DNA of 64,000 nt from Apiospora phragmitis (Eukaryota > Ascomycota > Sordariomycetes > Amphisphaeriales > Apiosporaceae), in the NCBI GenBank assembly GCA_038363925.1, contig JAQQWL010000011.1:4030001-4094000 (forward strand). The letters run 5' to 3'. Of this stretch, positions 22,645 to 35,240 are shown piece after piece; within the stretch, counting starts at the first letter, position 1, and every line of letters starts with the position of its first letter. The notes beneath the pieces were generated by a model, which was not told the origin of the DNA, did not search any database, and saw only the letters and a program-made list of their open reading frames with translations. Both the position numbers and the translations under genes were made by a program.

Positions 22645-25212
22645 GCTCTGCTGCAGGCTGGTGGGTTGCAAATGGGTATATCTACCTGTTACTGGGGGTC
22701 CGGGCTGGCGGCCATGAACTGTTGCTTATGATATTCGGGCGAACTTGCAGAAGGCCGCAGCGGTGGTGGGCCAGTTGGATGATCTTGTGGTATTGTTTGC
22801 TCCTCTTCCTTGCTTGCTACTACGTGTAAGTGGAGCACGGGGGGGTCTCGAAGGGGAAGCTCGATGTGATCGTGGATATTTCTAGTAGCCCACATGCATA
22901 TACGTGTACTCGAAATATTGGCCTATAGTCCCCAACGTTGGGCTTTTTACTACTACAGTGTGGGATGATGCCACTGGCTAGATCGTGCCATAGACACGTA
23001 TACCCTCTCTTCTGATCGAGGCCAGAGCTAGTGGATACCCCTGGTCCAGTCACCCACGATTGAGGCACTGAAGGTTGATGGTGGATGAGGATGCGCAGAT
23101 GTGCCATGTAGTGAGAATACTGGTGCCGAATGTAAAATACCAGAACCTGCTTGCTCTTGAGGTACCAGATACCAAGCAATGCTTATGATCGACGGAGTGG
23201 CTGTCTATTGATTGAGAGTTGTCTAGAAGCTTGACGCTCCGCTTGTCGTCGGCAGCAGCTACTGACCATGTCGTGACCGATAAAGTGCTGATTGCCTGAG
23301 TAAGTAGGTATGCACACTTTGGCGATTGGCCTTTGTTACAGTAGCCTAGAAGAAGCGGTGTCCCTCCCGTGTGCGAGGGTCGGCGGTATCATGTAGGAAT
23401 GGTGTTGTCCTGCTCTGATGATGTGGTTGAAGTAAATTGGCAATTTTCATGCCTAGGTACACAGACAAGTCACCCGAACCTCAGTTGATTGTATACCTAG
23501 CCATTGTCGTCATATGCCAACCTGTTCTTGGGGCTGGATACCTACTGATAGGAGGATTTTCCCAGAAGATAATTCGAGCACGTCATCTTGTCGCATTCCC
23601 GAATTTCTCAATTTTGCAGCCCAGAGGTTGTCATCCAAGCTTGCTGCAAACTTGAACATGTTAAGACCCGGTGAAGCTTCTCAATGATATTGATCTATTC
23701 GCCCCGACCCGTTCTATACGTGTATACAGAACAGAGCAACCGAAGGAAAACGGTGGTGTTCTACCGTGCTACTTTGGGCCCGCTATCTCCACCCAGACCG
23801 CATCGAACAAGTTTATTTGCACATGTCACTACCCAGTATAGCAAACCCGAGGTTTCTATTGCATTCTCAAACGTAAGCCATAGATAGCATTAATGAGATA
23901 CTCTCCATGTCCAGTCAATCGAGAATAATTAAAAGGGGCTTCAGGGGCGACCAAGTTGCATTGCACAAACTTTGTTGTACATCTGATCGGGCTCAGAGCC
24001 CAACAGCAAGAAACACAACAATTAATAGTATCTCGAAGACAAGACGAGGGTGTGCGCTGACGAACTATCATTGGAAAGCAGTAAAGTACAGGGGCACGCC
24101 CATAACAAAGTTTGTAGTTGACCGAGCGGTCGGAGCATCACCAGAGATCGGGGAGTCGGGATGAAGAGCTGTCAATACGACATGTGAAGTACATACATAG
24201 CACAGCAGATACGTAAGCGAGGGATCTAGTAGGGCTGGATTCGGGGTCCAAGATATCCATTGAAGATCAGGGTGGGGAGTATGGCTTCTATTGGCTCGGG
24301 ACTTAAAATGGGCAGCATCATAGAAATATCAACATCAACAGGCCCGACGTCCATCGGCTGCCATTGACGGCCCGGCAGTGGTCGGAAAAGGACGGCGCAA
24401 GGAACATTAAAATCGGCGCAAGTTGGCGATCCTCCCGCCGGGCTCTATAGCAATGCGCTACCGGGAGCGAACGGGCTATGCCTCGTGATGGTGGCGGCCC
24501 CTTTGCGACGATATCTTATTGTTCGTTCGGGGTTTATTATTGTTGGATGGAGCAAGGCATGGGGCCTATGGGAAAATCTGGGGTCTAGGAATGCAACTAA
24601 GACGACTTGGGAACCCACGCATGTAGCCGCCTATCCCACCACTGGCACCATCACTCAAGTTCGAGAGGCGACAGCTCCATGAACGCAGGCGGAAATGGGA
24701 TGAGAAAATAACGAGGCGTCGGCTGTTACAAGCAATTGTGTAGAATGAGTGATGCTCCAAAACACGCACCCGTGACGGACAGCTCAAGTCGTGGTGAGCA
24801 GGTCTCTCCCCCGACGGAGCATCGATTGACGAGGGCCCCGCAATCAAGGAGACGGGGGATGACTAATCTCACCAAAGATAGGGCGGAACAGATAAGTGGA
24901 GGAGCCCACTTCTTTTCCCGATTTGGCGGTGGCGCCGGCAGCATGCTCAACTTCATCGCGTACCTGGCTGATTTTCTACCTTGATTCACCTCAACGTTGG
25001 CACTCATGCTGCACTTGGTTTGATCGGAAACGCGCAATCTAACCACCCAGACTGCTCCGCCGTACTTTCCGCATCATCCATGTGCTCTCTCAGATGCCTT
25101 GTCCGCCCCCTCGTCGCACGCCGAGCAGCCTCCCCCCCTGATGCGACGCGCTGAACAGATCCATCTGTCATCATCGAATCCATCAATCCTTTTTTGCTGA
25201 GAATCAATCAAA
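22645..25212. other. Intergenic, no supported gene
   Basis: These 2.6 kb contain only short frames with no family resemblance. The last 200 bp hold the leader of the PHD-finger gene. No inverted terminal repeats or transposon proteins are visible. Confidence 0.45.
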
Positions 25213-28200
25213 ATGGCCCCTAGTCCTCGGACCCCGCGCCAGGCTGCTCTGAAAGCACCTCGCGGAGCCCGTTCTAAGTCGTCGCGTGCTTCTACTGACT
25301 CGCGACGACGCGAGCGGGACGCGAGCACCGCAGCTGCAACTGAACCCCCTCCAAGCGACGCCGCTATGTCCCAGGTGGTCCCGGCGGCGGCGGTCGCTTC
25401 GTTAACAAGGAGAAGAACGAGGAATCTGCAGGCCGATCAGCCCCAGCTACTGCGACCAACCCCCGATCCCGAGCACGTCAGAGCATGAACAACTCGGCAG
25501 CCTCGCCCTCCGTTTACCCCCGCCGAGAACGCAGCACCAGAACCAGAACCGCGACCCGAGCCGAACCTGACGACGAAATGCAGATCAGCTCAGCTGCGGC
25601 AGTAGCTGCTGCAGTAGTCCAAAGTGAAGGCTACAAACCAAGAGAAGAGCGAGGCTGGGAAGAGTTCCACCCCAACCTCGACATCGAAGCTACCTTCATG
25701 GTATTCCATGCTGATGATGTAGACGGCACTGCGAAACCCATGCCAGAAACTGGCGCCCTGAATGCCGCCTCAGGAACCCACAACGAGATCGGCAGTCCTA
25801 TGAAGGATGGCAATGAGGCTGCTGGAAGCGCCTCGGCAGCTCTAGGCAGCGGCACACTACCATCTACGAGCACCCTTCCCGGTACACCATCCCGGCGACG
25901 GTCCGTCCGACCTAGGGATTCCTACTTTCCTTATCGGTCGGACTTCGGCGTGACGCCCAAGACGCCCAAGGTCCTCCCTATCTATAATCAAACACCCAAG
26001 GAACGCCTAGATCTGAAGTTACCCTCCTACCGCAAAACGAATCGCATCCTGCTATTTGAAAGCAAGAAGTTTGGGCAGGCGAGATACGTCGACAAGGCAA
26101 TGATGAATGTTGGCTACCAAGAGAGCGACAACTACATTCGGCCAGATCGGCGACTAATCAAGGCCACTGATGCTAATGTGGAGGACGAAGCTGACCAGTC
26201 TTTGCTGCCGAGGCCAGACGGAGACTCTTCTGCACACGGGCACGCGCTCGGTCGTGTCGAGTACGATATGGACGAGCAAGATGACATGTGGTTAGAAGCA
26301 TATAACGCGCAGAGAAAGGCGGTGGGGTGGAACCCCATTACTCGCGAAGTCTTCGAAATCACCATTACCAAAATCGAGAAAGAGTGGCATGCACTAGAGA
26401 AGAGGATACCCAAACCGAACCCCAAACCACCGCAGACTCACCGGCCTCGCTCTAGCTCAGCTGCGGCTGTTAATGGCGAGCCGCAGACGGGCGAAGAGCA
26501 GGATAGCAAATGTGCGATTTGCGACGACGGAGATTGTGAGAACACAAACGCCATCGTGTTTTGCGATGGCTGCGACCTGGCGGTTCACCAAGAGTGTTAT
26601 GGAGTACCTTTCATTCCCGAGGGCCAATGGCTTTGTCGCAAATGCCAACTTATTGGGCGTGGCGTTCCGGTCAGTTCATTCTCATGTACACACATAATCG
26701 CTGAAATGCCATTATACTAACGCTTGCTTCCAGACATGCATATTCTGCCCAAACTCGGATGGGGCCTTCAAGCAGACAAATTCCTCCAAATGGGCGCATC
26801 TTCTCTGTGCCATGTGGATTCCTGAGGTTACTCTCGGTAACCACACCTTCATGGAGCCTGTAATGGACGTCGACAAGGTGCCCAAGAGCCGCTGGAAACT
26901 GACCTGTTATATCTGCGACCAGCAGATGGGTGCCTGCATCCAGTGTGGTAACAAGGCCTGCTACCAGGCATTCCATGTGACTTGTGCTCGTCGAGCTAAG
27001 CTGTTTCTGCGGATGAAGAACAGCTCTGGTGCCCTGGATGTGCTTGATGGCAGCACGAACCTCAAAGCCCTGTGTGACAAGCACTGCCCTTCCGAGTATG
27101 CCAAAGAGAACGATGTCTCGCACGCCACAAAACGAGCCAAGAAGTTTTACAAGAGAGCCATGAAAGATCGCATCTGGGCTAACAGCCAGGCGTCTGCCAT
27201 GGCGATTGCCGCCACGCACCGGCAAGCCCTTACTGAGCATCCAGCTGATGAATCCCAAATGACTGGTGCCAAGCTATCAGCAGTCATGGGAGACCAGAAG
27301 AAAGGCCAGGCTGGGAAGTTCATCTGGAAGCTACCCTCGGGCGCACCAGTGATTCCACAGGCTGTCTTTGATATCGTTGAGTCGTCGTTACAGAGATTTA
27401 ACTTTCTTAAGCGAAGGGAGTTTGTCGGCGATGCTTGTCGGTATTGGACCCTCAAGCGCGAGATGCGCCGCGGGGCAGCACTACTCAAACGACTGCAGCT
27501 GCAGATGGAGACGTTTTCGTCGATGGAGCTTACGCGGCGCAACTTTGCCGCCATGGGCCCTTCGGGCAAGGCTCGCTTATCTAGACGCATCGAATTCGCC
27601 GAGACACTCATCAAGGATCTTGAACAGCTCCAGGCCATGTCCCAACAAGTTGTCGAGCGTGAGCGTTTCAAGCTCGAAGCCGCCGAACTCGAACAGGACT
27701 TTGTCGATACCTGCTACTTCCCCATCCATAAGGCATTACCACCGATCGTAGAGAAAGCATTCACGTGAGTTGCCCTGTGTTTGTCATTAGAAATGGTTAA
27801 ATGCTAAGTTGCTGTCCAGACTCGACAAGAATCTCTTCCGTGAGGGTCTGCTCAAGCTCCAGAATCGAGTGGAGGAGCGGCACTACACCACAACGCTTGC
27901 GTTTGCCCATGACCTCTGCGAGGTTGTTAATGTGGGCATTAATACTGAGCCGGAGCAGCAGCAACCGCCAGCTCCGGTTGTGATCGACTCGGTCGTTGCG
28001 CCTCAGACCAAATCAGATTTCTCCGACCATCGAGACCGCAAAAAGTTGGGGAAGCGGATATTGAAGCTTGTTCAACCGCAGCTCGAGGCAGCACTGCGCC
28101 TAGAAACCGAAATCACACAAAAGCTGGTGGAGAATCTCAAGCAAGAACTTGAGGGTATGATAGAGGCCAGCTTGGAGCTACGGCAGAACACAGGCTCGGC

Positions 28201-29170
28201 AACCACCGAAGGCGAAGCTAGCCAAGATGTCATTATGGTGGATGCCTCCAACGAAATCACGGTTGGAGAGCCGTCCAGCGAAGGGGCGGCTGAAGACTCG
28301 CAAGCGGACGTCGACATGGCCGAAGCCGAAGGCGAAAAGAACCCCGAGGCAGGGAACATCGAGGTCAACACTTCTGGCCTCGAAGAATCAGAAGAGACCA
28401 AAGCAGACGACGCCCCTGCTTCTGGGCCTCCTACTACAGAACACAAGGACGAGGATGCGCCAGAGAAAGAGGCAGCGCCTCACACTGATGGTGTGAAGGC
28501 ATTAGATACACCGCCATCGACTAATGGATATGTTGCAGAGCCTCATCCGGTTCAATCTGGGCCGCCGACTCCGCCACAGTCCAATGGAAGCCTGGGAAGG
28601 GACCATGCCAACATTCTCGCAGATGGCGGTGTGCCATGGTACCTCAAGGGCTTCGAACCCGAGGGTACCTCGGCGTTGCAGGAGCAGTGGCCCGGCAAAG
28701 AGGCCATGCGGGGCCTGAGCGAGGAGCTGACAGAAATGGACGAGGATGAGCTGAAGGGTCTCGGGGTAGACTTCAGCATGGACGACGGTATCGACACGCC
28801 TAGTGCTAATGACGTGGCCAATACCGCCGCCACCACCACCGCCGCTGTCACCACCGAAACCAGTAGTAGTATCCTTGGCTCGGCAAAGAAGCCCGCGAAG
28901 GCGAAGAGGCGTAAGACAACTACCTACCCGGCGGAGATAACACATCTTGCGGCCGGTCTTCGATGTATTTATTATCAGTGGCTTGGAAGCTGGGTTTCCT
29001 TGGTTATTTTTGTTTCTTCTTCTTCTTCTTCTTCTTCTTCTACAGTTCTGGGGGAGAACGTTTGTTGTACGATGTGGCTACGTGTCGTTTCTCTCTCTCC
29101 CCCAATGCGGCTGTCTTTGACTTTTCCTTTTCTACATTCTTCTTCTCTTGCTCTTTTTCCTCCTAAGTAG
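25213..29170 (+). CDS. NTO1: Epl1/PHD-finger protein, NTO1/BRPF type (NuA3 histone acetyltransferase subunit)
   Basis: Three exons: 25213-26669, 26734-27764 and 27820-29170, with introns of 64 and 55 nt. An Epl1-like region (about residues 160-400) precedes a PHD finger (CAICDDGDCENTNAIVFCDG ... CDLAVHQECYG ... WLCRKCQ, about 433-480). A zinc knuckle (CIFCP) and an extended PHD2 follow (KWAHLLCAMWIPE ... LTCYICDQQMGACIQCG ... FHVTCARRAKLF). PHD-knuckle-PHD after Epl1 defines the Nto1/BRPF/Jade group, which in yeast binds methylated H3 in NuA3; there is no bromodomain, as in Nto1. The N-terminus needs one extra G near 25373-25375 to join AAMSQ to GGPGGGGRFVNKEKN. The last ~85 codons (KTTTYPAEI onward, with a Ser run from TTC repeats) look like translated 3' UTR. 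Confidence 0.92.
29014..29040 (+). repeat. (TTC)9 microsatellite
   Basis: Nine perfect TTC units sit inside the 3'-terminal open frame of the PHD-finger gene and would encode nine consecutive serines. Its position and the flanking composition suggest 3' UTR rather than true coding sequence. Confidence 0.85.
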
Positions 29171-29657
29171 CCGTGGGTCACGATCCTTAGTTTCGGCGTT
29201 CTGACTGGGGGAAAGAGCGAAGGGGGAGATATGGGGGTTCGTACAAAGCAAAACCGACCTGACGTTGAAGGTTACTACTATTTTTCCGTGTTTGCCAAGT
29301 TGACGCGAGCGAGAGAGGGAGAGAGTTACGGCGTTTGGCTGGGCGTTCATCATACAATGAGATATGCCCGATGCGCTCTAGTTAGTTAGGCTTGACTTGA
29401 CAGTGGCCAGTCTGTCTTGGAGCTCAATAATCTATGTTTATTGCACATATATCATCACTGCCTTATATATTCTTTTCTAGAAGATGTCTAATGGCAATTA
29501 ATGGGCAAGCACATGCGTAGTAAGGACGTTAGTATGCCACTTGAATGAAGTATTACGTTTAGGTTATTAAACTGAATACTAGATCCAAGTACCTTATTAT
29601 CGTGTATGCGATATACTAGTGCTCGATACGGCCAAAAACTGACAGCTTACTCAATCA
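29171..29657. other. Intergenic between the PHD-finger gene and tRNA-Thr
   Basis: No gene is supported. The stretch becomes AT-rich after 29400, just upstream of the tRNA gene. Confidence 0.4.
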
Positions 29658-29778
29658 GCCCTTATAGCTCAGTGGTAGAGCGTTGCACTTGTACGGAAGC
29701 TGCGACCCTGGTTCTAACCAGGGAAGATTTGACCCGCAGGTTATGCAAAGGTCCGTCGTTCAATCCGGCGTGGGGGCA
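29658..29778 (+). tRNA. tRNA-Thr (TGT anticodon) with 49-nt intron
   Basis: The acceptor stem GCCCTTA (29658-29664) pairs with TGGGGGC (29771-29777), with two T-G pairs; discriminator A at 29778. The D arm is GCTCAGTGGTAGAGC. The anticodon stem TTGCA/TGCAA encloses CTTGTA-A, so the anticodon is TGT (Thr). The T arm is CGTCG-TTCAATC-CGGCG. A 49-nt intron sits after position 37, the canonical site. It contains CCCTGGTTCTAACCAGGG, a near-perfect hairpin. The mature tRNA is 72 nt. The segment is also open in frame, but the RNA fold is decisive. Confidence 0.95.
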
Positions 29779-30201
29779 CAATTTACTTTTTGCTCACCTT
29801 GCACGCTTTTGCGTTTTGGCCCGTGTACATCTATCTCCATCAGTTTAGCATATATTGTTGCCCTTTCATCGTTCTGCATTTTCATCGAGTTGGAGTGTAA
29901 ATCATAACGTCCATTTTGTATTGTAGTTTTTGAGTAAGCATGGCTAACCTAGAAAGAACCTCTATCCAATAATAACACAACAGCAATTAACGAAGAGAGC
30001 GCCCCTTTCCTAGAAACCACTTTTGCAGTAAATACTCCTCTCCTGAATCCCCTCCTCACCTGTCATTCTCCCAAAACCGTAACAAGAGATTCGTACTCCA
30101 GCAAACAATAACCATCCTGTTTGTAATACATAAGCAACCTTTTCCCACTGCGTATAAAATATTTCTCTCTTTCAATACCTCCCCAGCTCGGTCGTTCCCC
30201 T
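29779..30201. other. Intergenic, AT-rich, 3' UTR of the WSC gene
   Basis: No gene is supported in these 423 bases. On the minus strand the part next to 30202 will be the 3' UTR of the WSC protein gene. Confidence 0.4.
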
Positions 30202-33200
30202 CTAAGAGAAGACACCGTAGACCTTGCACTTGTCCGAGACGACGCGCTTGTTGACGTCAACGCAGTCCTTCATCTGCTGGAGACACTTGGTCTTGGCGCC
30301 GTCGTAGCTGTCGGTGAAGATGGCGGCGGTCGGGACGTACCCCGTGCGGCGGTAGTGGTAGCCACGAGGGTGCTGGCTGGTGGTGGTACCAATGAACACG
30401 CCCGCCGGGGAGTAGCCCAGGCCGAACGACTTGTCGCCGAACTTGCCCTTGGTGCGGCAGCCCTCGGCGTAGACGGACACGCACTGGTCGTACTGGGCGC
30501 GGCAGGCCTGCGAGCAGCCGTCGGCGCACTTGGGCCGTGTGAAAGACGCGCACTTGCGCGTGTCTACGTCCGTGTACAGCTTGAAGATGTTGCCGGCCCG
30601 GTAGTCCGCCTCGAGGTTGTTGCACGTCAGTGCCGGCAGGTGGATGCCGCCCAGGGGGCTGCTGATATCGTAGCCGTACTTGGTGTTCTTGGGCTGCTGG
30701 CAGATGCCCGTGGGCGTCGCGATGGGGCAAGTCCCGGTGGTGGTCTTGGCGGGTGGCGCCGTCGTCAAGGTGGTGGTAGCAATAGGCTTGGCCGTGGTAA
30801 GAATAGGCTTGGTCGTGGTAAGAACAGCCTTGGCCGAGGTCACTACGGCCACCACCTTGCTAGTGGTGCATGGGACAGTCATGGTAGTCGTGGTCAGCTC
30901 GAGCTTGCTGGTGGGCTTGACTGGGGGCCACGCCTTGGTGCAGCTGTCCTTGTTGCCGGCCGGCGACACCCTGCAGTAATCATGGACCTTGCCACACCAC
31001 TGGGCGAAACCGTTGCAGTTCAAGGCGTCGGGGAGGCCGGCTTTCAGATAGCAGCCCGCTACGTTCACCGCACAGTGCGCCCAAGCATCCATGCACCCTT
31101 TGTTGTCCTTGAATTCGGGCAGGACGTAGCACCACTTACCGCAGCCGAAATCGCACTTGGGGGGCGAAACGACGACCGATGTGCACACGCCTGGGGCGGC
31201 TGAAGTGGTGCTCACCTTGAGCGTCGTCAACGGCGTGGTAGGTACTGGTGGGGACGAGGAGGGTATCTGGACAATCGGCGTCGAAGTGGTTGACACGGCC
31301 ATCTTGGATGAGATGCTGACAATGGGGGTAGACGGCGACGCCACAGGAGTGCTAACCACGTAGCTGGAGGGAATGGAGGATGAGACGGGCAAAGAGGAAG
31401 GGATGTTTACTACGACGGTGGAAGTAGTGGGCGATGACGCCGGCGGGGTGGGCGACGTGCTTACGATGTAAGTCGACGTGGACGTGGAAGGAATGCTCAC
31501 TAAAAGGCTGGAAGTCGTAGCCGATGATACTGCCAGTGTAGACGGGATGCTGATAACCTCGGTGGAAGTAGTGGGCGATGACGCCGGCAGGGTGAGCGAC
31601 GTGCTTCCGATATAAGTCGACGTGGACGTGGAAGGAATATTCACAATGAAGCTGGAAGTTGTAGGCGATGATACCGCCAGGGTAGACGAGATGCTGGCAA
31701 CCTCGGTGGATGATGAAGGAATATTGACCGCGTAGCTGGAGGGAATGCTCGGTGAGGATGCTGGCAGCGTTTCCGGGTTGCTGACGACTGGAGAAGACGA
31801 GGGTACGTTGACCACGACCGAGGTAGACGATGGCACGCTGATCGCTTCGCTGGAAGCAATAGAAGACGTTGACTCAGCTACGGTAGGCGCTGTGGGTGCA
31901 CAACCCCCATATCCATATCCACCATTGCAGACAGGAGTCGAGGATGATTCTGGCAGCGGTGAAGAGATGCTGACGACCGGGGCAGACGATGGTACGTTAA
32001 TCACGACCGGAGAAGACGAGGGTACTTTAATCACGACCGAGGTAGATGATGGCACGGTGATCGCTTCGCTAGAAGCAATAGGAGACGTTAACTCGGCCAT
32101 GGTAGACGAGATGCTGATAACCTCGGTGGACGTCGAAGGGATGTTGACTGTGTAGCTAGAAGAGATGCTAGGCGAAGATACCGGCAATGTCTCCGGGGTG
32201 CTGGCGGCCGGGGTGGACGATGGTACGCTGATCGCTTCGCTGGACGCAACAGTAGACGTTGACTCGGCCATAGTGGGTGCGGTCGGCGCACAAACCCCAT
32301 ATCCACTATTGCAGACGGGAGTCGAGGAGGTGCTGATGACCGGAGCAGAGGAGGGTATATCGATGGCTTCGCTAGAGGCAATAGTGGACGTCGACTCGGC
32401 CACGGTGGGCGCGGTTGGCGCACAACCCCCATATCCAGCATTGCAGATGGGAGTTGATGATTCTGGAGGCGGCGAAGAGATACTGATAATAGGAGTAGAG
32501 GATGGTACATCGATGGCTTCGCTAGAAGCAACAGTGGACGTTGACTCGGCTATGGGCGCGGTTGGTGCGCAACCCCCATATCCATATCCACCATTGCAGA
32601 CGGGAGTGGAGGATTCTGGCAGCGGGGAAGGAGTGCTAAGGGCCGGAGTAGAGGAGGGTACATCGATCGCCTCGCTGGAAGCAATCGTGGACGTGAGACT
32701 GTTGACAGTGAAGGTCGAAGGCATGGGCGAGACGCTGTAAGTGACCGGAGGAGGTCCCGGCGGCTTGTATCCGCACGGCTGGGTGCACTCCAGAGACTTG
32801 GCCGAGTAGACGTTCTGGCGGTTGCGACCACCGCACATTTCGCCGGACGCGCCATTGCAGGGCATGTTGCACTCGCTGGAGTCGACCGAGGAGACTCCGT
32901 TACCGAGGACGACACCGCAGTAGCATTCACCCGCGAACTCGGTTGCGGCGTAGGGGAAGCCGCCGGCCAAACAGCTCTGCATGCAGGCCTTGGTGGTCAG
33001 GTTGCTGGAAGACAGGCTGTCCTGGCGGAAGAAGACTGGTCGGCCGTTGCCGTCGTCGGTGTAGCAGCCCAAGGAGGTGTAGGCACCCGTGGTCTGTGCC
33101 GTGATATCGGGAAACGTGGTGTCCTTGTAGATGGCCACGCTAGAGTCACCGCCACAGGTTTCCGAGTTGTTGCCGGCGCACTTCAGGTTGCACATGCCGC

Positions 33201-33577
33201 TGTCGACCTGGGGTCTGTTGATGGTCTGGCCGCAGTAGCAGCTGCCGATCCAACCCAGGGCAGCATACGTGAAGCCGTTGCCTATTGCCGAAGAAAGCCG
33301 TGGTCAGTATATCAAGATATAAAACAGTGCCAGCAGGGATACTCATGAACATACCCTTGCAAGTAGAGATACAGGACTCGGTGGTCATGGTATAGGCGTC
33401 CATGTTCATACGCTCCATCAGAGCGCCTGGCTGGCCGTCCTGGCCATTGTCGTAGCAGCCAAGCGAAGTGAAGGGCTGGTAAGAAGCTGCACAGGCGGGA
33501 AGGTTGGGATACCAAGCAGATACGTGGGTAACGAGTGTAACGGCGGCAAGCGCCAAGGCAGACTTGTAGGAAGACAT
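30202..33577 (-). CDS. Secreted two-WSC-domain protein with long Ser/Thr stalk and Cys-rich repeats
   Basis: Two exons on the minus strand (33577-33355 and 33281-30202; 73-nt phase-1 intron) give 1,100 residues. The N-terminus MSSYKSALALAAVTLVTHVSA is a classical signal peptide. WSC domain 1 spans about residues 36-125 (FTSLGCYDN ... SCYCGQTI ... CNLKCAGNNSETCGG), and WSC domain 2 about 138-240 (YTSLGCYTD ... ECYCGVVLG ... CNMPCNGASGEMCGG). Residues about 250-770 are a Ser/Thr/Pro stalk, probably heavily O-mannosylated, with four copies of a CNxGYG..CAPTAP element. A Cys-rich segment (about 770-865) and a C-terminal domain with eight or more Cys (about 920-1,099) follow. There is no GPI-like hydrophobic tail or transmembrane helix, so it is likely secreted or wall-bound. 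WSC domains bind wall polysaccharides. Intact. Confidence 0.93.
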
Positions 33578-35240
33578 GGCCTTCTACGGGAGGAAGAGGG
33601 TCAACGAATGAAACGTAGAAGAAACCAGGACTGCTGCAAAGAAGGACTGAAAGAACGTGGTGCTGCTGAGTATGGATTCCACATCTTGGAACGAGGAAGC
33701 AGACGAGCCCATATATAGGCGATATTCAAGTTGAACATGTCGCTGCGGCGCAAGGTTCGGGATACTGCCTGCCGATGGCTGGAGGTGATATTGTGACATG
33801 CAGCCCGTCATCAGGGCCTACGACAAGTCCATGGTCTGGAGGGCGTTTGGAGCAGCCATGCGTCAGCAAGCATGCAAAGATGTGGTCCCACGGCAGACGC
33901 CCCGAGTAATCAAAGCTTAGTTCTCACAGAGATGACCAGGGGCGTATTGTACTGCTTTGCAGAGCAGGCTGCTATTCTCGACATCATCACCAAGACGGGA
34001 TGCGAGTGTAGGCAGGTAAGAATGTGAAGGCCCGGGATAAGCAGTACCTGCGTGCGGGCCCCACATGCAAGCCACGCCTACCAGATGCACCACACCGGGT
34101 CCTTCTTCGTAGTAGCCGGACTTTGTCGAAATACGAAACAGCATAACAACAACACACCCGCGGAGAAGAGGAATCGCTGGCTTGTTTGGTAGCAGAAAGG
34201 TGACCCTGACGCAGCCACGTTATTTGCCTCTCTCCAGTCCGAGTAGGTACTTAGCTAGAATACAGTTCACCTTTTCCACACTAGCCACGATGCTAACAAA
34301 TGCCACAGAAGTTTCCCGGGGACGGCGCCTATACCCCCTTCCCTCTCACTGTGGCCTATAATTATACGCACAGGCTCCTTTGGTGCCACACACAACCTTA
34401 CGAATGAATAGCGGGGGCTTCTCATCTTGCTATCTGTCTGTGCTGAACCTTCTCACGACTGGCTGCATGGGAGCTGTAGCTTCACCTGATATGACCCTAA
34501 ATTCGACCATTTGCTGACATCGAAGCGAAGCTGTCGAACATCCCATCTACACGGCTCATTACGCTTGCCCATTTGCTTTTGCTTTCTGCGGCACCGTCAG
34601 GACGGCTTGGCCCAAGACCGAACAAAACGAAGAAGGCTATATCCCGTGTTTACAGGGCGCGGCAACATGACGTCGGTGCTTAGGACTCGCTTCTCACTGC
34701 CTTTGGCGTCGTTCCCCCACTTGCCGTCGGCCAGATCAAGTTAACTAAGAAGTACAAGTACAAGTATAAGTCAGCGAGACCAAGGCAGTCGAGCATTGCA
34801 TTACAGCGTGGCTGAGATATCAACTCTGTCCCCTGACTAAATGGGATGCATACCTCACGTTAGCAGGGAAGAGGCTGCTGGCGCTTCGTCCTTCATCACA
34901 GCTAGATTGGAGAGACACAGTACTTGAGCATGCAAATTTTAAGTAAAACGAGTAACCGAGAGAGAGAACCCCCCATTGCGGGTGGAATCCCATGTATTTA
35001 TTATGATGCGGAGATCACTTGGCAGAACCTGGCAAAGCTGACAGACGCACCGCCCATCGCCAGTCTATTCTGACTTACGCCTCCATGTCCATCAACATTC
35101 AGTAGACTGTGGCGACCGGGCAAGGCAACAAAAGCATTTCGGAGACGTCGTTCTCATTATCAACTTTTAGAAATACACAAAGTGCAACCAGGACCAGACC
35201 CCAAACTCCGAAGTGATGATATCCTTCATTCCCCTAAAGT
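33578..35240. other. Intergenic between the WSC gene and eIF3a
   Basis: The left part is the WSC promoter and the right end is the eIF3a 3' UTR. No gene is supported in between; the frames are under 80 codons. Confidence 0.45.
33711..33718 (-). promoter_or_regulatory. Putative TATA box of the WSC gene
   Basis: On the minus strand the sequence reads CCTATATATGGG, about 135 bp upstream of the start codon at 33577. TATA elements mark a minority of fungal promoters, often regulated ones. This is inference from position and sequence only. Confidence 0.4.

Noticed and set aside
30355..31203. 282-codon plus-strand frame within the WSC gene
   Set aside because: It is the antisense shadow of the Thr/Ser-rich and Cys-rich coding sequence of the minus-strand WSC gene.
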